Shown: positions 16,081 through 25,013, counted from the first letter of the stretch. The stretch is 33,856 nucleotides of DNA from LSUCC0057 sp042091915 (GCA_042091915.1 JBELGO010000007.1:1-33856); one strand, 5' to 3'. A program made the numbers and translations. Notes: generated by a model not told the origin, from the letters alone.

Positions 16081-17001
16081 TTACTGGCTCGCAGTCTGCG
16101 ATAAACCGTAGACATAGGCGGCAATCAGATGGATTTTCTCCGGGCGCAGTTTGTCACTTTGACTGGGCATGACGCCGTTGCGGCCCTGGCGCAAAGTGGC
16201 GCGAATATTCTCCGCCAGCGTTAGGTCTGCCTGGCGATAGAGCCAGATATTATCCGTTAAATTGGGCGCGCCCAGTGCCTGCATGCCGGTCCCATCTGGC
16301 ATATGGCAGCTTGAGCAGAACATCGCAAACTGTTCGCTGCCCGCGGCAGCTTGTTCGGCGTTGTGCGGCTCATCAGAGAGACTCAACACATACTCGGTAA
16401 CATTGATAACACCCTCATTGCCCAGAGCAGCACCCCACGCTGGCATCACGCCTACACGCCCGCCATTGAGAGTGGCCAGTATCGCTTCAGGGTGCCCGCC
16501 ATAGAGCCAATCGTTATCGGCCAGATTGGGGAAGCCGTTGGCACCACTACCGCCGACACCGTGGCAGACCGAGCAGTTATTGTTGAACAGGCGTCGCCCC
16601 ATACGCTGTGCTTTGGGGTCGCTGGCGAGATCGTCAATCGAGCGGCTCGCATAAGAGGCGTACTGAGACTCCATCTTTTCTTCGGCGGCATCTACGGATT
16701 CTTGCCACTGGCTCTCCTGCGTCCAACCCAGCAGCCCTTGGTAACTCCCTAAACCGGGATAGAGGGCCAGGTAAACCAAAGCAAACACGACTGTGCCTAT
16801 AAATTTCCAAAACCACCAAGCCGGCAGAGGGTTATCGTACTCCTCAATGCCATCGTAACTATGCCCTGTAGTCGGAGCTTCGCCATCACTGGCCTGCTCA
16901 CCGCTGACTGTGGTTTTGCGGTTGGCCAGTAGTAGCCATAAGCTGCCTGCTAGAGTTAGCAGCGTGATAACAATAATCCACGAACTCCAAAATGTTGTCA
17001 T
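16081..17001 (-). CDS. ccoP: cbb3-type cytochrome c oxidase subunit CcoP (di-heme)
   Basis: The di-heme c subunit of the cbb3 oxidase, 306 residues. It has an N-terminal membrane segment (residues 5-27), a second one near residues 62-83, and a periplasmic part with two CXXCH heme sites: C143-S-V-C-H147 and C229-S-S-C-H233. The axial methionines are likely in GVMPAWG (M186) and GVMPSQ (M278). It ferries electrons from periplasmic cytochromes toward CcoO/CcoN. It overlaps ccoQ by four bases (ATGA) and is the last of the four structural genes. Confidence 0.96.
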   Translation of the reverse strand: MTTFWSSWIIVITLLTLAGSLWLLLANRKTTVSGEQASDGEAPTTGHSYDGIEEYDNPLPAWWFWKFIGTVVFALVYLALYPGLGSYQGLLGWTQESQWQESVDAAEEKMESQYASYASRSIDDLASDPKAQRMGRRLFNNNCSVCHGVGGSGANGFPNLADNDWLYGGHPEAILATLNGGRVGVMPAWGAALGNEGVINVTEYVLSLSDEPHNAEQAAAGSEQFAMFCSSCHMPDGTGMQALGAPNLTDNIWLYRQADLTLAENIRATLRQGRNGVMPSQSDKLRPEKIHLIAAYVYGLSQTASQ

Positions 17002-17192
17002 GACGGATCCTGCCTATTAGTCTCTTGGTCTTCTGCTTGAATGGACTCTTTGCTGAGCTCATCGGCAAATGGCAGCTGCGCTGCCTCTTCAAAATCGGCT
17101 TTTTTGCCCTTGCTGTAGGCCCATAAGGTCACCCCAATAAAGGCGGCAAATGCCACTACGGTGCCCAGCCCCTGCAATGTTCCCGCATCCAC
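16998..17192 (-). CDS. ccoQ: cbb3-type oxidase small subunit CcoQ (FixQ-like)
   Basis: A 64-residue single-span protein that stabilises the cbb3 complex in characterised species. The hydrophobic segment (VVAFAAFIGVTLWAYS) is followed by the conserved basic stretch KGKKADFEEAAQLPF and an acidic-polar tail. The start is GTG at 17192, supported by a GAGG about nine bases upstream and by the distance of five bases to the ccoO stop. It overlaps ccoP by four bases. Confidence 0.92.
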   Translation of the reverse strand: MDAGTLQGLGTVVAFAAFIGVTLWAYSKGKKADFEEAAQLPFADELSKESIQAEDQETNRQDPS

Positions 17193-17197
17193 AGCAA

Positions 17198-17812
17198 TTA
17201 CCTCTTGCGCTGCAAGAGAGTGCCCAGCTGCTGCAAGTAAGCGAGCAGGGCATCAATCTCTCGCGCACCGTCGACATCGGCCTGCGCCGCAGCGATCTGT
17301 TCGTCGGTATAAGGCACTCCAACCATGCGCAAACCACTCATTTTGACTGCCGTCTTGCTGCCGTCGACAGTCTGCTCGAAGAGCCACGGGAAAGCCGGCA
17401 TATTCGACTCTGGAACGACCGAACGAGGGTCATAAAGATGGGCGCGGTGCCAATCGTGACTGTAGCGTCCACCTACCCGAGCCAGATCCGGCCCGGTGCG
17501 CTTAGAACCCCACAAAAAAGGGTGCTCGTACACAGACTCACCTGCTACAGAGTAGTGCCCGTATCGCTCGGTCTCGGCGCGCAGCGGTCGTACCATCTGG
17601 GTGTGGCAGACATGGCAGCCCTCGCGGATATAGATATCGCGCCCTTCCAGCTCTAGAGCCGGCAGCGGTTTGAGCCCTGCTACAGGTTCGGTAGTCTCGC
17701 CGGTGAAGAAAAGCGGCACTATTTGCGCCAATCCGCCGAAGCTTAAAGCCACCAATATAAGGCCGATCATCAGCCCGATGTTTTTCTCGATTATGGCGTG
17801 TTTATTGGACAT
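17198..17812 (-). CDS. ccoO: cbb3-type cytochrome c oxidase subunit CcoO (mono-heme)
   Basis: The mono-heme c subunit of cbb3 oxidase, 204 residues. A membrane anchor lies at residues 12-33. The heme c motif is C66-HVC-H70 followed by TQMVRPLRAETERYGHYS, a highly conserved CcoO signature. Later come RTGPDLARVGGRYSHDWHR and a methionine-containing VPESNMPAFPWL, likely the axial ligand region. The start at 17812 (MSNKHAIIEK) was chosen because GAGGAG lies just upstream; nine further in-frame codons up to 17839 would overlap the end of ccoN. It sits 13 bases after ccoN. Confidence 0.96.
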   Translation of the reverse strand: MSNKHAIIEKNIGLMIGLILVALSFGGLAQIVPLFFTGETTEPVAGLKPLPALELEGRDIYIREGCHVCHTQMVRPLRAETERYGHYSVAGESVYEHPFLWGSKRTGPDLARVGGRYSHDWHRAHLYDPRSVVPESNMPAFPWLFEQTVDGSKTAVKMSGLRMVGVPYTDEQIAAAQADVDGAREIDALLAYLQQLGTLLQRKR

Positions 17813-17825
17813 ATTTATAAGCTCC

Positions 17826-19259
17826 TCAAGCCGCCGCAACAGGGGTAGTGGCCGCAGCGGGCTTATCGCGCCCCACGGTCATATAGACGTTGTAAGCCAT
17901 TAGCAACATCCCCGAGAAGAAGATAAAGCCACCGATAAAGCGCACAAAGTAGCCGGGGTAACTCGCCTCGACACCCTCCACAAAACTGTAAGTGAGTGTG
18001 CCATCGGCGTTAAACGCTCGCCACATTAAGCCCTGCGCGATTCCGTTGACCCACATAGAGGCGATATAGAGAACGGTGCCAATAGTCGACATCCAGAAGT
18101 GAATATTGATCAAGTTGACGCTGTACATCTCTTCTTTGCCCCACAGGCGTGGAATAAGGTGGTACATGGAGCCAATTGAAATCATTGCCACCCAACCCAG
18201 CGCACCAGAGTGGACATGGCCAATCGTCCAGTCTGTGTTGTGCGATAGCGCGTTAACCGTTTTGATCGCCATCATTGGCCCTTCAAAGGTCGACATGCCG
18301 TAGAACGACAAAGAAACCACTAAAAATCGCAAGGTGGGGTCGGTGCGTAGCTTGTGCCAAGCACCAGAGAGCGTCATGACACCGTTGATCATGCCACCCC
18401 ACGAGGGTGCCAACAGCACCAGCGACATCACCATGCCCAAGCTCTGCGCCCAGTTGGGCAGTGCAGAATAATGCAGGTGGTGGGGACCGGCCCAAATATA
18501 AATAGCGATGAGCGCCCAAAAGTGAACAATAGAGAGACGGTAAGAGTAAACCGGACGCTCGGCCTGCTTGGGCACAAAGTAGTACATCATGCCAAGGAAG
18601 CCCGCCGTTAAGAAAAACCCGACCGCATTGTGGCCGTACCACCACTGCACCATGGCATCAATCGCGCCGGGGTATACCGAGTAAGATTTAGTCCAGCTGA
18701 CCGGCACTGCAAGGCTGTTGACGATATGCAGCATCGCTACTGCCAATATGAATGCGCCAAAGAACCAATTTGCTACATAAATGTGTCTGGCGCGGCGCTT
18801 CATGATGGTGCCAAAGAAGACTATCGCATAGACAACCCAGACTACCGCAATGAGGATATCGATCGGCCACTCTAGCTCGGCATACTCTTTAGTAGTCGTC
18901 AGACCCATCGGTAGAGTAATGGCTGCCGCGACAATGACCAACTGCCAACCCCAGAAGGTGAATGCCGCTAATTTATCCGAGATTAAGCGCGCCTGACAGG
19001 TGCGCTGCACTACGTGGTAGCTGGCGGCAAACAGTGCCGAGCCGCCAAAGGCGAAAATGACCGCATTGGTGTGCAGCGGACGCAGGCGGCCAAAGTGAAG
19101 ATAGGGACCAAAGTTCAGTTCTGGCCAAACCAACTGGGCGGCAATAATGACACCAACCAGCATACCGACAATCCCCCACAGTACTGTGGTGATAGCGAAC
19201 TGTTTAACAATTTTAGTGTTGTACTCTGGCAGCGAGGCCGCGGAGGCGTGATCACTCAT
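17826..19259 (-). CDS. ccoN: cbb3-type cytochrome c oxidase subunit CcoN (catalytic)
   Basis: The catalytic subunit of cbb3 oxidase, holding low-spin heme b and the high-spin heme b3/CuB centre where oxygen is reduced. It has 477 residues and about twelve hydrophobic segments. Landmarks are FGRLRPLHTNAVIFAFGGSA (heme b His), WWYGHNAVGFFLTAGFLGM (CuB His), IWAGPHHLHYSALPNWAQS (CuB His pair) and WTIGHVHSGALGWVAMISIG (heme ligands). AGGA lies about ten bases before the ATG. It is first in the cco cluster, behind an FNR/Anr-type promoter and the argG terminator. Confidence 0.97.
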   Translation of the reverse strand: MSDHASAASLPEYNTKIVKQFAITTVLWGIVGMLVGVIIAAQLVWPELNFGPYLHFGRLRPLHTNAVIFAFGGSALFAASYHVVQRTCQARLISDKLAAFTFWGWQLVIVAAAITLPMGLTTTKEYAELEWPIDILIAVVWVVYAIVFFGTIMKRRARHIYVANWFFGAFILAVAMLHIVNSLAVPVSWTKSYSVYPGAIDAMVQWWYGHNAVGFFLTAGFLGMMYYFVPKQAERPVYSYRLSIVHFWALIAIYIWAGPHHLHYSALPNWAQSLGMVMSLVLLAPSWGGMINGVMTLSGAWHKLRTDPTLRFLVVSLSFYGMSTFEGPMMAIKTVNALSHNTDWTIGHVHSGALGWVAMISIGSMYHLIPRLWGKEEMYSVNLINIHFWMSTIGTVLYIASMWVNGIAQGLMWRAFNADGTLTYSFVEGVEASYPGYFVRFIGGFIFFSGMLLMAYNVYMTVGRDKPAAATTPVAAA

Positions 19260-19338
19260 GCTCTGTTCCTATTTTTTTCAACGCCGCATAGGCGACAAAT
19301 ACAGAGTGCCCTACCTTTATGGCACCCTTGCAAAGGGC

Positions 19339-19380
19339 ATTATCGATGCTTAGCCGAAGCTAAACCTTGACCTGAATCAA
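19339..19380 (-). promoter_or_regulatory. FNR/Anr box and -10 element of the ccoNOQP promoter
   Basis: TTGAC-CTGA-ATCAA at 19367-19380 matches TTGAT-N4-ATCAA with one mismatch. On the minus strand the -10 hexamer GATAAT reads from 19344 to 19339. The box centre at 19373.5 is 41.5 bases from a start near 19332, which is seven bases past the -10: the exact layout of a class II FNR-activated promoter. ccoN begins at 19259, giving a leader of about 70 bases. Low-oxygen activation of ccoNOQP by FNR/Anr is well known in Pseudomonas. Confidence 0.8.
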
Positions 19381-19382
19381 AC

Positions 19383-19405
19383 ACGCCGAGCGTTGTGCTC
19401 GGCGT
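19383..19405 (-). terminator. Likely argG terminator hairpin
   Basis: ACGCCGAGC at 19383-19391 and GCTCGGCGT at 19397-19405 form a perfect nine-base-pair, GC-rich stem with a five-base loop, 28 bases after the argG stop. On the minus strand it is followed by GTTTGATT, a weak T-tract that also runs into the Anr box, so termination may be incomplete. It separates argG from the ccoN promoter. Confidence 0.6.
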
Positions 19406-19432
19406 ATTCGCTATAACTTGACCATACGGCCC

Positions 19433-20647
19433 TTAAAATCCACGACCGCGGTTGGCTGCTATGCGCAGACGCAACGCGTTTAGCTTGATAAAGCCCTCGG
19501 CGTCGGCTTGATCATAAGCGCCCTGATCTTCTTCAAATGTCGCGATCTTTTCATCGAACAAAGACTGCTCTGATCTGCGACCAACCACGGTGACATTGCC
19601 TTTATAAAGCTTCACACGCACTTCGCCGTTGACTTCGCGCTGGCTAAAGTCGATAGATTCTTGCAGCATTTGACGCTCGGGTGACCACCAGTAGCCGTTG
19701 TAGATCAATGAGGCATAGCGCGGCATCATCTCGTCTTTAAGGTGGGCAACTTCGCGATCTAAGGTCAGCGATTCAATGGCGCGGTGGGCGCGCAGCATCA
19801 CGGTACCCGCTGGCGTTTCATAACAGCCGCGCGATTTCATACCGACATAGCGGTTTTCAACAATATCCAGACGCCCAACCCCGTTGGCACCCGCCACTTT
19901 GTTGAGGTGTTCAATCACTGTTGCCGGGGTCATCGGCACACCATCAATGGCAACAATATCGCCCTGCTTATAGGTCAACTCTAAATAGGTGGGAGCATCA
20001 GGAGCCGCTTCGGGAGAGACGGTCCAGCGCCACATATCCTCCTCGGGCTCAGACCAAGGATCTTCGAGGTTGGCGCCTTCGTAGGAGATATGCAGCAGGT
20101 TGGCATCCATCGAGTAAGGTGACTTGGTGCCGCGTTTCTGCTCTACCGCGATATCGTGCTGCGCACAGTACTCCATCAATTTATCTCGCGAATTGAGGTC
20201 CCATTCGCGCCAGGGTGCAATCACTTGTACGCCGGGCTTGAGTGCATAGGCGCCCAGCTCAAAGCGCACCTGATCATTGCCTTTGCCAGTCGCACCGTGG
20301 CTGATCGCGTCGGCGCCGGTTTCGTTGGCGATCTCGATCAATCGCTTGGCAATTAACGGCCGAGCAATAGAGGTGCCGAGCAGATACTCGCCCTCATAGA
20401 GAGTGTTGGCGCGAAACATAGGAAACACGTAATCGCGAGCGTACTCTTCGCGCAGATCATCGATATAGATCTCTTTAACACCTAGCGCCTCTGCTTTCGC
20501 TCGAGCCGGCTCGACCTCTTCGCCTTGGCCAATATCTGCGGTAAAAGTCACCACCTCACAGCCGTAGGTCTCTTGCAACCAACGCACAATCACTGAGGTA
20601 TCCAAACCGCCCGAGTAAGCCAAAACTACTTTATTCACTGAAGACAC
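19433..20647 (-). CDS. argG: Argininosuccinate synthase
   Basis: This enzyme joins citrulline and aspartate using ATP in arginine biosynthesis, in the cytoplasm. It has 404 residues, the usual length. The N-terminal PP-loop AYSGGLDTSVIVRWL (residues 9-23), the GATGKGNDQVRFE stretch near residue 118, GTKSPYSMDANLLHISYEG, and RCYETPAGT-like KSRGCYETPAGT in the C-terminal half are all present. The start is GTG at 20647, supported by AAGGAG five bases upstream; a second in-frame GTG at 20638 is too far from it. It is divergent from pyrC across a 207-base gap in which I see no firm promoter or operator. Confidence 0.97.
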   Translation of the reverse strand: MSSVNKVVLAYSGGLDTSVIVRWLQETYGCEVVTFTADIGQGEEVEPARAKAEALGVKEIYIDDLREEYARDYVFPMFRANTLYEGEYLLGTSIARPLIAKRLIEIANETGADAISHGATGKGNDQVRFELGAYALKPGVQVIAPWREWDLNSRDKLMEYCAQHDIAVEQKRGTKSPYSMDANLLHISYEGANLEDPWSEPEEDMWRWTVSPEAAPDAPTYLELTYKQGDIVAIDGVPMTPATVIEHLNKVAGANGVGRLDIVENRYVGMKSRGCYETPAGTVMLRAHRAIESLTLDREVAHLKDEMMPRYASLIYNGYWWSPERQMLQESIDFSQREVNGEVRVKLYKGNVTVVGRRSEQSLFDEKIATFEEDQGAYDQADAEGFIKLNALRLRIAANRGRGF

Positions 20648-20854
20648 AACAACTCCTTAACTGACGAGCACACCATGTACTCACAAACAATACAGTTATT
20701 TTAACCGATCGACAGGGTTTAAGCACGAGACTATCACCGGGGCCAATTATTTTTTGCACAAGCGGGTAAAACCGTTACCGGAAACCTTCTCTAGCTGTAT
20801 CGCAGCAGCCCTTTGCGGTAGCATAGCAATTCACACAGTGCGGACTTTCTTACC

Positions 20855-21907
20855 ATGACTAACCTAGCGACACTCCAGCTCACCCGCCCCGATGATTGGC
20901 ACCTGCACCTGCGCGATGGCGCAGCGTTAGAGACCACCGTAGCGGCTGCAGCGCGCGGCTTTGCGCGCGGCATCGTTATGCCCAATCTGACCCCGCCGGT
21001 GACTACTGTTGCCGAGGCCAGCGCCTACCGCGAGCGTATTCTAGCTGCTCGCCCTGCTGGCTCTGAGTGGCAGCCACTGATGGTGCTCTACCTCACTGAC
21101 AACACGCCCGTCGAAGAGATCGAGTGCGCCGCCGCCTGCGATTTTATTGCCGGCGCAAAATACTACCCCGCTGGCGCCACCACTAACTCCGACTCTGGAG
21201 TGACCTCGCTGGCGAAAATTGATCGTGTGCTGGCCGCGATGCAGGAGTGCGGTTTGGTCCTGCAACTACACGGCGAAGTGACCGACCACGCCATCGATAT
21301 CTTTGATCGCGAAGCGACCTTTATCGATCGTCATCTGTCGCCGATGGTAGATAACTTCCCCTCTCTGCGCATCATCCTCGAGCACATCACCACCCGACAG
21401 GGGGCTGAATTCGTCGCGGCTGCAGACGCCAATATTGGTGCAACTATCACACCACAACATTTGCTCTACAACCGCAACGATATGCTGGTTGGCGGCATCC
21501 GCCCGCACCTTTTCTGCCTGCCAATTCTCAAGCGCAACGTTCACCAACAGGCGCTGCTCGCCGCGGCAACCAGCGGTAGTGGCAAATTTTTCCTCGGCAC
21601 TGATTCAGCACCGCATCCGCGCGGCGCCAAAGAATCGAGCTGCGGCTGCGCTGGCTGCTTTAGCCACCCGGCAGCTATTGAGCTCTACGCCGCGGCGTTT
21701 GAGGCGGAGGGAAAACTCGACCAACTGGAAGGGTTTGCCAGCCACTTTGGCGCCGACTTCTACCAGTTACCGCGCAATACCGACACTATTACACTCCAAC
21801 GCCAAAGCTGGCAGCTACCAGACAGCCTGCCATTTATTGATGGCGATATCGTGCCCTTGGGCGCGGGCACCACGCTCAACTGGCAGCTCCAAGAGCCGGC
21901 GCTATGA
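20855..21907 (+). CDS. pyrC: Dihydroorotase (class II, PyrC)
   Basis: A zinc enzyme that cyclises N-carbamoyl-aspartate to dihydroorotate in pyrimidine synthesis. All metal and catalytic residues can be read: H16 and H18 (DDWHLHLRDG), the carbamylated lysine K102 (AGAKYYPAG), H139 (LQLHGE), H177 (LEHITT) and D250 (LGTDSAPHPR), at the same numbers as in E. coli PyrC. Its 350 residues is typical. The pair pyrC-rnt beside argG is conserved in Pseudomonas-like genomes. No strong ribosome binding site precedes the ATG. The stop overlaps the rnt start by four bases (ATGA). Confidence 0.97.
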   Translation: MTNLATLQLTRPDDWHLHLRDGAALETTVAAAARGFARGIVMPNLTPPVTTVAEASAYRERILAARPAGSEWQPLMVLYLTDNTPVEEIECAAACDFIAGAKYYPAGATTNSDSGVTSLAKIDRVLAAMQECGLVLQLHGEVTDHAIDIFDREATFIDRHLSPMVDNFPSLRIILEHITTRQGAEFVAAADANIGATITPQHLLYNRNDMLVGGIRPHLFCLPILKRNVHQQALLAAATSGSGKFFLGTDSAPHPRGAKESSCGCAGCFSHPAAIELYAAAFEAEGKLDQLEGFASHFGADFYQLPRNTDTITLQRQSWQLPDSLPFIDGDIVPLGAGTTLNWQLQEPAL

Positions 21908-22569
21908 GTGCTGGTGAAACGCGCCAGAAATCTCTGTTAGCCGAGCGCTTCCGAGGCTTTTTGCCGGTAGTGGTCGATGTCGAGACCGGCGGTTTTAACG
22001 CCCGCACCGACGCCCTGCTAGAGGTCACTGCGGTACTGCTGGATATGGACGAAGATGGCACTCTGGTCGTCGACGAGGTTGTCACTCGCCATATAGAGCC
22101 ATTTCCCGGGGCCAATCTCGAGCAAGCGGCACTAGATTTTACCGGTATTGATGTCGATGACCCCGACCGCGACAGTTGCGAAGAGTCAATCGCGTTGACC
22201 GAACTGTTTCAGCCTATTCGCCAAGCGGTGCGCCGCCACGGCTGCACCCGCGCCACGATGGTTGCCCACAACGCACATTTTGATCTTGGCTTTATCAACG
22301 CAGCGGTGACTCGCAATCAGATCAAGCGTGCGCCGTTTCACGCCTTTAGCTGTTTTGATACTGCCACACTGGCGGGCTTAGCTTTTGGACAGACAGTACT
22401 GGCCAAGGCTTGCATTGCGGCAGGGATTGGTTTTGACAACAGAGAGGCGCACAGCGCTGAGTACGACGCAGTTAAAACCGCCGAGCTTTTTTGCACTATC
22501 GTCAACCGCTGGCGCGACCTGGGTGGCTGGCCGCTGGCCAGCAGTGACGACGAGTGCGAAGCAGACTAA
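21904..22569 (+). CDS. rnt: Ribonuclease T
   Basis: A DEDDh-type 3'-5' exoribonuclease that trims tRNA CCA ends and matures stable RNA 3' ends. The catalytic residues are D25 and E27 (VVVDVETGG), D127 (HNAHFDLGF), H183 and D188 (EAHSAEYDAVKTAELF). The length of 221 residues is typical. It is translationally coupled to pyrC through a four-base overlap. Its TAA overlaps the TAG of the convergent maeB by four bases. Confidence 0.96.
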   Translation: MSAGETRQKSLLAERFRGFLPVVVDVETGGFNARTDALLEVTAVLLDMDEDGTLVVDEVVTRHIEPFPGANLEQAALDFTGIDVDDPDRDSCEESIALTELFQPIRQAVRRHGCTRATMVAHNAHFDLGFINAAVTRNQIKRAPFHAFSCFDTATLAGLAFGQTVLAKACIAAGIGFDNREAHSAEYDAVKTAELFCTIVNRWRDLGGWPLASSDDECEAD

Positions 22570-24833
22570 CTTTTCTTCAAATCCGCTACAGTGGCGGCTG
22601 TCATATTGAAGATTCCCCGCGCACTCACTGAGGGGATAACAATGTGCGCAGGTTTGGCCAAACCGTGAATAAACGGTCCGATCAGCAGCGCATCGGTCAT
22701 CGAACGAATCAGACCCATGGCGATGTTAGCGGCATCTAAGTTGGGCATTACCAATACGTTGGCGCGGCCCTGCAAATTGGCATCTGGGTAGACGGTTGCG
22801 CGCAGCGCTGGGTTGAGCGCACTCAATACGTGCATCTCTCCGTCGAGCTGCAACTGCGGATGACGCTCGCGCAACAGCTCTGAAGCGCGGCGCATTTTGC
22901 GCGCCGACGGAGCATTCGAGGTACCAAAATTAGAGTGGGAGAGCAGCGCCACTTTTGGCTCGACACCAAAGCGCTGAACTAGCCCCACAGTCGATTCTGC
23001 AATGCTCGCCAACTCCTCTGCGGTCGGATCAACATTGAGCGCAGTATCGGCCAGAAACAGCGGACCATCCGGCATTAACAATACAGCGGTCGAACTAATT
23101 TGCTGATCGTGTTGATCGCCCCCTAACAGGTGCATAATTTCGCGCAGATGGAAATCAAAGCGCCCTACCTTGCCGCAGATCAGGCCATCGGCGTCGCCGC
23201 GCGCCACCATCACGGCCGCTAGGGCGGTGGTGTCGTTGCGCATAATTTTGCGCGCCGCAGCCACCGATACACCGTGACGACCCACTACCGACTGGTAGAA
23301 GGCTGAGTACTCTTCGTGGCGATCGTCCTCTTGCGGGTTGAAGATCTCCACATCGCGATCCAAGTCAAACCGCAAACCAAGGCGGTCTGCAGCCTGCTCG
23401 ATGCGCTGGCGACGGCCAATCAGTACTGGCGTGGCAATTTTCTCATCAACCACTGCCTGCGTGGCAATCAGCACATCGTCATTTTCACCCTCAGCATAAA
23501 CAATTCGAGCGGTGCGTCGCTTTGCACGCTCAATAGTCGGCTGCATGAAAAGACCCGCCTGATTGACGAATTCGTGCAGAGACTGGCGGTAGGCCTCGAG
23601 ATCGGCAATCGGTCGGGTGGCGACCCCACTCTCCATCGCCGCTTGAACAACCGCCAGCGGTACATCTTCGATGAGGCGCGGATCAAACGGTTTTGGAATC
23701 AGATACTCTGGCCCAAACTTGAGGCGCTCATCGGCATAAGCGGCGGCGACCACATCGGAGGTCTCCTTCATCGCCAGGCCAGCTATGGCTCGCACCGCAG
23801 CCATTTTCATCTCTTCATTAATAGTCGAGGCGCCGCAGTCGAGTGCGCCGCGAAAGATGAATGGAAAACAGAGAACATTGTTAACTTGGTTGGGGTAATC
23901 GGAGCGACCGGTGGCGATGATCGCATCGGGACGCGCCGCTATTGCCTCTTCGGGCATAATCTCTGGAACGGGGTTGGACATCGCCAAAATCATTGGCCGC
24001 GGCGCCATCTTGGCGACCATCTCTGCAGTCAAAATGCCGGGACCGGAGAGCCCCAAGAAAAGATCGGCATCAACAATGGCATCATTCAAATCGCGGTCGT
24101 CTGTCTCAACTGCAAATTCCGCCTTCCAAGGGTTCATCCCCGCCTCGCGGCCGGCATAAATCACTCCGTTGCGGTCCAGCATGCGCACATTTTTGCGCTG
24201 CAGTCCCATAGCGATCAGCAGATCGACACAGGCAATACTCGCCGCACCGGCGCCAGAGACAACTAACTTAATCTCTTCAATATTCTTTTCTACCACTTTA
24301 AGGCCGTTATAGACCGCGGCCGCAGCGACGATGGCAGTGCCGTGCTGGTCGTCGTGGAAGACCGGGATCTTCATTCGCTCACGCAGTTTTTGCTCGACCA
24401 AGAAGCACTCCGGCGCCTTGATATCCTCAAGATTCACACCGCCAAAGGTCGGCTCCAGCGAGGCAATAATATCGACCAACTTATCGACATCGGTCTCATC
24501 GACCTCGATATCAAAAACATCAATGTTGGCGAATTTTTTAAACAGCACCGCCTTCCCTTCCATCACTGGCTTGGATGCGAGAGCGCCAATATTGCCCAAT
24601 CCCAGCACCGCCGTGCCGTTGCTGATGACCGCCACCAAATTGCCGCGCGAAGTGACATCAGCGGCAGACGCAGGGTTTTCCTCGATCAGCTCGCAAGCAA
24701 AAGCGACACCCGGCGAGTAAGCGAGCGATAAATCGCGCTTGTTGGCCAGTGGCTTAGTTGGACGAATTTCGAGCTTCCCCGGGCGCGGATCAGTGTGGTA
24801 GCGCAGTGCGGCTTCTTTGAATGAATCAGTCAT
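22566..24833 (-). CDS. maeB: NADP-dependent malic enzyme with C-terminal phosphotransacetylase domain
   Basis: The enzyme decarboxylates malate to pyruvate with reduction of NADP. The 755 residues hold two parts. The malic enzyme part covers about residues 1-420, with LSLAYSPGVAFACEL, VFHDDQHGTAIV, the nucleotide fold VVSGAGAASIACVDLL, LGLSGPGILTAEMV and AMSNPVPEIMPEEA. A phosphotransacetylase-like part covers about residues 430-750, with IVYAEGENDDVLIATQ, SHSNFGTSNAPSARKMR and LGPFIHG-like LLIGPFIHGLAKPAHIVIPS; in this family the second part is regulatory and not catalytic. AAGAGA is the likely ribosome binding site. The 180-base gap upstream is shared with the symporter, divergently. Confidence 0.95.
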   Translation of the reverse strand: MTDSFKEAALRYHTDPRPGKLEIRPTKPLANKRDLSLAYSPGVAFACELIEENPASAADVTSRGNLVAVISNGTAVLGLGNIGALASKPVMEGKAVLFKKFANIDVFDIEVDETDVDKLVDIIASLEPTFGGVNLEDIKAPECFLVEQKLRERMKIPVFHDDQHGTAIVAAAAVYNGLKVVEKNIEEIKLVVSGAGAASIACVDLLIAMGLQRKNVRMLDRNGVIYAGREAGMNPWKAEFAVETDDRDLNDAIVDADLFLGLSGPGILTAEMVAKMAPRPMILAMSNPVPEIMPEEAIAARPDAIIATGRSDYPNQVNNVLCFPFIFRGALDCGASTINEEMKMAAVRAIAGLAMKETSDVVAAAYADERLKFGPEYLIPKPFDPRLIEDVPLAVVQAAMESGVATRPIADLEAYRQSLHEFVNQAGLFMQPTIERAKRRTARIVYAEGENDDVLIATQAVVDEKIATPVLIGRRQRIEQAADRLGLRFDLDRDVEIFNPQEDDRHEEYSAFYQSVVGRHGVSVAAARKIMRNDTTALAAVMVARGDADGLICGKVGRFDFHLREIMHLLGGDQHDQQISSTAVLLMPDGPLFLADTALNVDPTAEELASIAESTVGLVQRFGVEPKVALLSHSNFGTSNAPSARKMRRASELLRERHPQLQLDGEMHVLSALNPALRATVYPDANLQGRANVLVMPNLDAANIAMGLIRSMTDALLIGPFIHGLAKPAHIVIPSVSARGIFNMTAATVADLKKS

Positions 24834-24928
24834 AAAAATCTCTTAGGCGCCGAGTAACTACAAGGCGTCATGTTATTGTTAAATTAATGCATCATTTTAA
24901 CTGTTGTGCCGACAAAAATCCCCCACTA

Positions 24929-24954
24929 AACCACTGGTTTTGATCAGAGTGGTT
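24929..24954. repeat. Inverted repeat in the maeB/symporter intergenic gap
   Basis: AACCACT at 24929-24935 and AGTGGTT at 24948-24954 are perfect inverted copies with a 12-base spacer. They lie between the divergent maeB (24833) and symporter (25014) genes. They could be an operator for a dimeric regulator. The rest of the gap shows no confident promoter. Confidence 0.35.
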
Positions 24955-25013
24955 GATATTCATCGCCATGGCCGGAACAATGCGCATCTATTTAAATCAC
25001 TCTGCGAGTTTTC

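Noticed and set aside
20648..20854. Possible operator or promoter in the argG/pyrC gap
   Set aside because: Several weak TTG and TA-rich hexamers occur but none has both good matches and a 16-18 base spacing, so none is reported.
23316..24266. A 316-codon open frame on the plus strand opposite maeB
   Set aside because: It lies entirely within maeB on the other strand, has no recognisable domain or ribosome binding site, and arises from codon bias in the GC-rich real gene.
24939..24960. FNR-like half-sites (TTGATC and TTGAT) before the AGCS symporter
   Set aside because: The second half-site ATCAA is missing at the required four-base spacing, so it is not a proper FNR/Anr box.
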